From NCBI GenBank assembly GCA_963169455.1, contig CAUJDW010000111.1, forward strand, positions 1 through 64,000: a DNA stretch of 64,000 nucleotides. Direction: 5' to 3'. Below the pieces are notes generated by a model, which saw nothing but the letters and a program-made list of their open reading frames with translations, was not told the origin of the DNA and ran no database searches. The DNA comes from Bacteroidota bacterium (GTDB lineage: Bacteria; Bacteroidota; Bacteroidia; Chitinophagales; Saprospiraceae). Positions 59,587 through 64,000 of this stretch are shown here, in pieces; positions within the stretch are counted from its first letter, which is position 1, and each line of letters starts with the position of its first letter. The position numbers and the translations under genes are program-made.

Positions 59587-61980
59587 TTGGAAAAACAAGT
59601 TTACACGCCATCGCCCCGGGCCTTCAGCAGCGAGGAAGTGCTCAACGATTTTTTCCTTTGCGCCCTGAGCCGGGAAGTCAGCCTGCTGATCCGCCGGGAA
59701 GTGCTCACCGGCAAGGCCAAATTCGGCGTTTCCGACGACGGCAAAGAGCTTTTCCAGATCGCCATGGCGAAGGTGTTCCAGAAAGGGGACTTCCGCGCCG
59801 ATTACTACCGCGGCCACACCCTGGTGCTCGCCCTTGGCCTGTGCACTCCCGAAGACCTGTTCGCCCAGCTGTACGCCGATGCGGAAAACGACCCCTTCTC
59901 CGGCGGGCGGCAGATGAACAACCACCACGCCACTCCCCTTGTCGACGCCCGGGGCAACTGGCTCGGCCACCGGGAGCACTACAACCTCTCTTCCGATATC
60001 TCCACCACCGCCGGGCAGATGGCCCGCGGCATCGGGCTCGCCATGGCCTCCAAGAAATACCGCGAAACCGAAGGCCTGCGGGATACCCCTTTTTCCGATA
60101 GCGGCAGTGAAGCCGTGTTCTGCAATATCGGCGACGCCAGCACCTCCGAAGGCGCTTTCTGGGAAGTGGCCAACGCCGCCGGCGTGCAGCAACTGCCGCT
60201 GGTGATGACGGTCGTGGACGACGGCTACGGCATCTCCGTAGCCCGGGACTTGCAGACCACCAAAGACAGCATCTCCCTGGCTATGGAAGGCCTGAGGGCG
60301 GAAGCGGATACCAACGGCATCGACATCTACCACGTCAGAGGCTGGGACTATCCGGCCCTTTGCGGGGCCTATCGCCAGGCCGCAGCGCTTGCCCGCCGCC
60401 AGCACCGCCCGGCCCTGGTGCACGTCGATGAGCTGACCCAACCGCAGGGCCATTCGACCTCGGGTTCGCACGAACGGTACAAATCCAAAGAACGCCTGGA
60501 GTGGGAGGCCGCTTACGACTGCAACCTGCAATTCAGGGCCTGGATACTGGACAACGGCATCGCTGTGGAGGAGGAACTGGCCGCCCTGGAAGACAAAGCC
60601 CGCAAACAGGCCAAAGCTGCCCGCAACCGCGCCTGGAAGGCCTTCAGCCAGCCCATCATGCAAAGCTGGGAAGCCTTGAAAGGCCCCGTGGCCGAAATCG
60701 CAGCCCAGGCCCGCGACAAAGAGCGGGTGGGGAAGATACAGCACGAATTCAAATCACTCCTCAACCCGATGCGCTCCGATCTCGTGCGCTGCGTTCGCCG
60801 CCTGCTTTTCGCCACCCGCGGAGAAGGCATGCCCGCCCGCCGCAGCCTGGAGGCCTTCCTCGCTGAGGAGGACAGGGCCATGAAGCAGCGTTACCGCAGC
60901 CACCTGTACAGCGAAACGCAGCGCTCCGCCCTGCGCGCGCCCGTCGTCCCGCCCCGTTATTCCGAAACATCGCCGGTGCTGAACGGCTACGAGATACTCA
61001 ACACCTTCTTCGACAAAGCCCTTGCCAAATACCCGGAGCTTTTCGCCTTCGGGGAAGACGTTGGCAAGATCGGCGACGTCAACCAGGGCTTCGCCGGGCT
61101 GCAGGACAAACACGGCGCCCACCGGGTATTCGACACCGGCATCCGGGAGTGGACCATTGTGGGTTACGCCATCGGCATGGCCATGCGCGGGCTGCGGCCC
61201 ATTGCAGAGATACAGTACCTCGACTACCTCATCTACGCCCTTTCGCCCCTGTCCGACGACCTGGCCACCCTGCGCTACCGCAGCAACAGCATCCAGGCGG
61301 CGCCGGCCATCATCCGCACCCGCGGGCACAGGCTGGAGGGCATCTGGCACTCGGGCTCGCCCATGAGCGTGCTGCTGGGCGCCCTGCGCGGCATGTACAT
61401 CCTCACGCCGCGCAACATGGTGCAGGCCGCCGGCATGTACAACACCCTGCTGCAATCGGACGACCCCGCCCTGCTGATCGAATGCCTCAACGGCTACCGC
61501 CACAAGGAACGCCTGCCCGACAACATCGACACCTTCACCGTACCGCTTGGCATGCCGGAAGTGCTGCAGGAAGGCGCCGACATTACCCTGGCCACCTACG
61601 GCTCCTGCGTGCGCGTCGCCCAGGAGGCCATACGCCTGCTGGAAGAGGATGGCGTATCGGTGGAACTGATCGACGTACAAACCCTGCTGCCCTTCGACCT
61701 GGAGCACCGCATTCTGGATTCGCTGAAAAAGACCAACCGCATCCTCTTCCTCGACGAGGACATGCCCGGCGGCGCCACGGCCTACATGATGCAGCAGGTG
61801 CTGGAAGTACAGGGCGGCTACCAGTGGCTGGACTCCCCGCCCGCCACCATTTCCGCCCAGGCTCACCGCCCCCCTTACGGCTCCGATGGGGATTACTACT
61901 CCAAACCCAATGCCGAGGATGTCTATGAAAAGGTTTTGAAGCTCCTGGCTGAGGCCGAGCCGGGGCGGTTCGGGAAGTAG
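59587..61980 (+). CDS. Fused 2-oxo acid dehydrogenase E1 alpha-beta component
   Basis: 797 residues from a TTG start; no ATG lies near and MEKQVYTPSPRAFSS fits the family opening. Residues about 1-390 are the E1 alpha (thiamine diphosphate) half: DYYRGHTLVLALGL, NHHATPLVDARGNWLGHREH, GDASTSEGAFWEVANAAGVQ and VVDDGYGIS. Residues about 455-797 are the E1 beta transketolase-like half: FGEDVGKIGDVNQGFAGLQD, DTGIREWTIVGYAIGMAMRG, EIQYLDYL and HGAL-type C-terminal domain. It decarboxylates pyruvate or branched-chain 2-oxo acids for a lipoyl E2; the substrate cannot be fixed from sequence. No E2 or E3 lies near. Confidence 0.9.
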   Translation: MEKQVYTPSPRAFSSEEVLNDFFLCALSREVSLLIRREVLTGKAKFGVSDDGKELFQIAMAKVFQKGDFRADYYRGHTLVLALGLCTPEDLFAQLYADAENDPFSGGRQMNNHHATPLVDARGNWLGHREHYNLSSDISTTAGQMARGIGLAMASKKYRETEGLRDTPFSDSGSEAVFCNIGDASTSEGAFWEVANAAGVQQLPLVMTVVDDGYGISVARDLQTTKDSISLAMEGLRAEADTNGIDIYHVRGWDYPALCGAYRQAAALARRQHRPALVHVDELTQPQGHSTSGSHERYKSKERLEWEAAYDCNLQFRAWILDNGIAVEEELAALEDKARKQAKAARNRAWKAFSQPIMQSWEALKGPVAEIAAQARDKERVGKIQHEFKSLLNPMRSDLVRCVRRLLFATRGEGMPARRSLEAFLAEEDRAMKQRYRSHLYSETQRSALRAPVVPPRYSETSPVLNGYEILNTFFDKALAKYPELFAFGEDVGKIGDVNQGFAGLQDKHGAHRVFDTGIREWTIVGYAIGMAMRGLRPIAEIQYLDYLIYALSPLSDDLATLRYRSNSIQAAPAIIRTRGHRLEGIWHSGSPMSVLLGALRGMYILTPRNMVQAAGMYNTLLQSDDPALLIECLNGYRHKERLPDNIDTFTVPLGMPEVLQEGADITLATYGSCVRVAQEAIRLLEEDGVSVELIDVQTLLPFDLEHRILDSLKKTNRILFLDEDMPGGATAYMMQQVLEVQGGYQWLDSPPATISAQAHRPPYGSDGDYYSKPNAEDVYEKVLKLLAEAEPGRFGK

Positions 61981-62020
61981 CGGCTGGCTGCAGCCTGCCT
62001 GGCGGGCAGCGAGGGCAGGG

Positions 62021-62130
62021 CAGGGTTACAGGTTTCAGGTTACAGGGGTTGCCACAGGCTCACCTTGTCTCCCCCTCACCCGGTCTCCCGGCCTCCATTG
62101 GGTGTTGCAGGTTACAGGTTTCAGGTTTTA
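62021..62130. repeat. Dispersed repeat, copy B
   Basis: Its core is ggggttgccacaggctcacc and cctccattgggtgtt within caggttacaggtttcaggt words. It matches copy A at 31050-31155 with substitutions plus an insertion (ccctcacccggtctccc). It lies just after the E1 gene. Confidence 0.75.
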
Positions 62131-62159
62131 CCTGGCTGAGCGCAGCGAAGACGGGACAG

Positions 62160-62255
62160 GCCTACAGGGAGACTGTTCAACAGGTTCACCCATCACCCTC
62201 TCTCCCGATCGCCCAGCCTCCCTCGGGGTCACAAGGTCACAAGGTCAAAACTACC
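62160..62255. repeat. tcaccc/ggtcac word repeat
   Basis: Short words (ttcacccatcaccctctctc, ggtcacaaggtcacaaggtc) resemble those at 18985-19105. They continue the repeat-rich zone after copy B and run up to the truncated secreted-protein gene. Confidence 0.4.
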
Positions 62256-62278
62256 GCACCATAATCAATCGTTTTACC

Positions 62279-62608
62279 ATGAAGCACCTCCTCACACTCG
62301 CGCTCTTTCTATCCGCCATGCCCTTCAGCCAGGCCGAGATCACAATCACCCCGCTCATCCCCTGTCTGTGCGAAGGCCAGCCGCAGCAGGCCTTCGAGGT
62401 GCAGGCCGATGGTCCGGCCGGGCCGCCTCGGGCAAGTCACGGGGTGGCTGAACAACGGAAAGATCCAGGCGAGCCACCCCGTGACTGTCCCGGGATGCCC
62501 CTCCTAAAAAGGCAGTCAGGGGGTGGCTCACAAAGGCCGTACTTCCTTCAGCCACCCCCTGACAACAGCGCTCCCTGGATTGCACCAACAGTGTCACGGG
62601 GTGGCTGA
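62279..62608 (+). pseudogene. Truncated secreted-protein gene running into a hairpin array
   Basis: An ATG at 62279 starts a clear signal peptide (MKHLLTLALFLSAMPFSQAE) followed by ITITPLIPCLCEGQPQQAFE and VQADGPAGP, which looks like the N terminus of a cell-surface (T9SS-type) protein. At about 62425 the coherent sequence stops and the frame continues through palindromic repeats to a stop at 62606-62608, giving Pro/Gly/Arg-rich nonsense. I infer that the 3' part was lost and replaced by the repeats. The 109-residue product is unlikely to be functional. Confidence 0.65.
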
Positions 62609-62705
62609 ACAACGGCAAAATCAAGGCGAGCCACCCCGTGACTGGCGCTGGATAAGCCGCGGGGTGGCTGAGCTTTGACAAAACCAAGGCGAGCCACCCC
62701 GTGAC
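62436..62705. repeat. Array of four ~50-nt hairpin (REP-like) elements
   Basis: Copies at 62436-62485, 62515-62563, 62593-62642 and 62656-62705. Each has 14-base arms (gtcacggggtggct with agccaccccgtgac) around about 21 bases. Copy 2 has gtcagggggtggct with agccaccccctgac, so both arms changed together and pairing is kept. Copy 4 has a decayed outer left arm (gccgc). Copies 3 and 4 are followed by the same tggcgctgg. The array lies inside a broken secreted-protein gene. It resembles REP/BIME-type palindromes; no RAYT transposase is in the window. Confidence 0.85.
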
Positions 62706-63020
62706 TGGCGCTGGCTGCCCCATTGTCCATAGCTAATCATTGGGCAATACGGGCAATAAAACCGTGAAACAATGAAACCATCGCCAAAGGGTTAGACGGA
62801 ATGAATGACTACATGGCTCGATGGTTACATGGTTAACCTCCAGCTCCCCGACGTGCGACGCCCTGATCCCGGCCTACTGCGCCGGTACGGGATTTCCCTA
62901 CGCTCAACGTGCTGAAGTGCCGGCCTGAGGCCTGACAGGGCGCCCGGGAATGCCCGTAACGCGCAAATTTATTTGCAGTGTTGAAATTCAATAAACTGAA
63001 AATCAGTGTCTTACGATTAT
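62706..63020. other. Spacer with low-complexity words
   Basis: No gene. It contains gaaacaatgaaacc and acatggctcgatggttacat word repeats (62763-62836) and a small palindrome gcaaatttatttgc at 62963-62976 that resembles the core of the tandem repeat that follows. Confidence 0.5.
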
Positions 63021-63160
63021 GGCCGCTCAAATAAATTTGAGGGCTACTTATTCCTGGCCGCTCAAATAAATTTGAGGGCTACTTATTCCTGGCCGCTCAA
63101 ATAAATTTGAGGGTTACTTATTCCTGGCCCCTCAAATTTATTTGAGGGTTACTTATTCGC
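63021..63160. repeat. Four 35-bp tandem repeats with a nested palindrome
   Basis: Units at 63021, 63056, 63091 and 63126, each 35 bases with no spacers. Each holds ctcaaat-aa-atttgag; units 1 and 2 are identical, unit 3 has one change, and unit 4 has the central aa turned to tt and ggccgct changed to ggcccct. It lies 69 bases upstream of the last gene. Confidence 0.92.
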
Positions 63161-63228
63161 GGGCATCCTGGTGAGACGTGAGGCGTGCCGGCCTACCAGA
63201 AATACCCAACGTCCAAAACCACTAACGC

Positions 63229-64000
63229 ATGATCAAACAACCGCTACTGCTCGCGCTCTTCTTTGCCGCCACCCTGGGCCTGGGCGCTCAAAACTGGGAA
63301 ACCGTCCGGATGGAAACCTTCGATGGGCTGGCGGCGCCCGGCGCTACGCTGGATAGCCTGCCGGATTTTGCTTACTCCACAGGCTTATATGGGCAGCCTG
63401 ATAGTTCAGGTGATTGGGGCGCTCGTGGAAGTTATATCGTAGGGTCCTTCATCGCCATACGGGCCAGCCTTTCCCCGGGTTATGAGTACCGGCTGAGCCT
63501 GGAAGCGAACTCCGCCAGCCAATTTTTGCCGATGCGGTTCTATTATAACAGCATTGCTTCCTTTGCCGGAGCAGTACCTATCGGGGAAACCCAGTATTTT
63601 TTCACCCAAAACCTGGATGCGCCCGGAACAACAGTAAGCAGCAGTGAATTTCCCGGCCTGGATGGAGTATATTGGCTATTGGCCGCCCGGCCCCTGGCGG
63701 GGAGCACGGGTATCGTCCATTTCGACGGCTTCGCCCTGGAGCGCCGCAGCCTGGCGCCGCCTGCCTTGTACAGCTTTACAACCGATAGCCTGCAGGCCTA
63801 CGCCGGTGACAGCCTGTTGGCCTGCGTACGGCCCGAAGCGCCGCCGGCACAGGCGGAAGCGGTGAGCATCAGCCTGCAGGGCGGCGCAGCGCCTCATTTC
63901 TCCGGTTTTTCATCGCCCCTTACCCTTCAATTTGCCCAGGGCGACACTGCCGCCCGGTGTTTCACCCTGGCCCCTGCTGCCGATTCGGCAAGCATGTCCT
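63229..64000 (+). CDS. Secreted surface protein, 5' part (leaves the window)
   Basis: An ATG at 63229 opens a frame with no stop to the window end (257 codons). A signal peptide (MIKQPLLLALFFAATLGLGAQ) is followed by NWETVRMETFDGLAAPGATL, a beta-rich jellyroll-like domain (YEYRLSLEANSASQFLPMRF, IVHFDGFALERRSL), then at about 200 the start of another domain (YAGDSLLACVRPEAPPAQAE) resembling Calx-beta or T9SS linker modules. The missing C terminus probably carries a T9SS sorting domain. Function unknown. Confidence 0.85.
   Translation, partial: MIKQPLLLALFFAATLGLGAQNWETVRMETFDGLAAPGATLDSLPDFAYSTGLYGQPDSSGDWGARGSYIVGSFIAIRASLSPGYEYRLSLEANSASQFLPMRFYYNSIASFAGAVPIGETQYFFTQNLDAPGTTVSSSEFPGLDGVYWLLAARPLAGSTGIVHFDGFALERRSLAPPALYSFTTDSLQAYAGDSLLACVRPEAPPAQAEAVSISLQGGAAPHFSGFSSPLTLQFAQGDTAARCFTLAPAADSASMS

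Noticed and set aside
62102..62278. N-terminal extension of the truncated secreted protein
   Set aside because: The extra residues come from the word repeats; the signal peptide starts at 62279.
62436..62705. CRISPR array
   Set aside because: The units are palindromes about 30 bases apart with no unique spacers of fixed size and no cas genes.
63021..63160. CRISPR array
   Set aside because: The 35-bp units are contiguous with no spacers.

Overview
The window reads as chromosomal DNA of a GC-rich member of the phylum Bacteroidota, most likely class Saprospiria (Lewinella/Phaeodactylibacter-like). The phylum call rests on several things seen together: at least four proteins with type IX secretion (T9SS) C-terminal sorting tails, a PorZ-like T9SS component, bacillithiol synthesis (BshA), a DUF5686 outer-membrane protein, a lipoprotein-type LptC, DUF2851, and recurring TAnnTTTG promoter elements. 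The class assignment is inference from GC richness and gene style; no rRNA or tRNA gene was seen.

Layout. 1-1.6 kb: an orphan T9SS tail and a lipoprotein. 1.6-6.8 kb (minus): mutL, two tandem rhomboid proteases and a membrane-anchored EEP-fold hydrolase, plus a small membrane protein. 7-9.6 kb: a DUF5686 protein. 9.7-14.6 kb (minus): a lower-GC two-gene island made of a CHAT protease / nSTAND NTPase / 14-blade WD40 protein and an unrecognised 266-residue partner; this is the best candidate for an undescribed conflict or cell-death system. 14.9-18 kb: a PurF-like amidotransferase and a methionine-type aminotransferase. 18-21 kb: two T9SS cargo proteins. 21.3-24.3 kb: an FAD oxidoreductase paired with a membrane polyferredoxin. 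24.6-28.7 kb (minus): lpxK, acyltransferase, glycosyltransferase and ECF sigma factor in one operon. 28.8-31 kb: a sugar-nucleotidyltransferase and a DUF2851 protein. 31.2-36.1 kb (minus): mreB-mreC-mreD-mrdA-folA, with no rodA. 36.4-40.2 kb: an M16-like protein lacking the zinc motif, dnaN, a lipoprotein and nadD. 40.4-47 kb: porZ, bshA and a large T9SS cargo protein. 47.4-52.2 kb: a MerR-type regulator, a flippase-like membrane protein, rfaE2, grpB-like, pth and a TIM-barrel isomerase lipoprotein. 52.2-55.7 kb: a U32 protein with a ferredoxin (minus), then lptC and a CBS-domain transporter. 55.7-59.1 kb: moaE, then a tightly packed HIT / metallophosphatase / IMPase / GHMP kinase operon with a good terminator. 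59.6-62 kb: a fused E1 alpha-beta dehydrogenase.

62-64 kb is repeat-rich: a dispersed repeat shared with position 31 kb, a truncated secreted-protein gene that runs into an array of four roughly 50-nt hairpins (one with compensatory base changes), a 35-bp tandem repeat with a nested palindrome, and the start of another secreted protein that leaves the window.

Most genes are envelope-related: cell shape (mre), lipid A and LPS (lpxK, lptC, rfaE2), T9SS (porZ and cargos), with housekeeping repair, replication and translation genes between them. Very long antisense open frames occur opposite most genes; they are products of GC-rich codon use and were not annotated.
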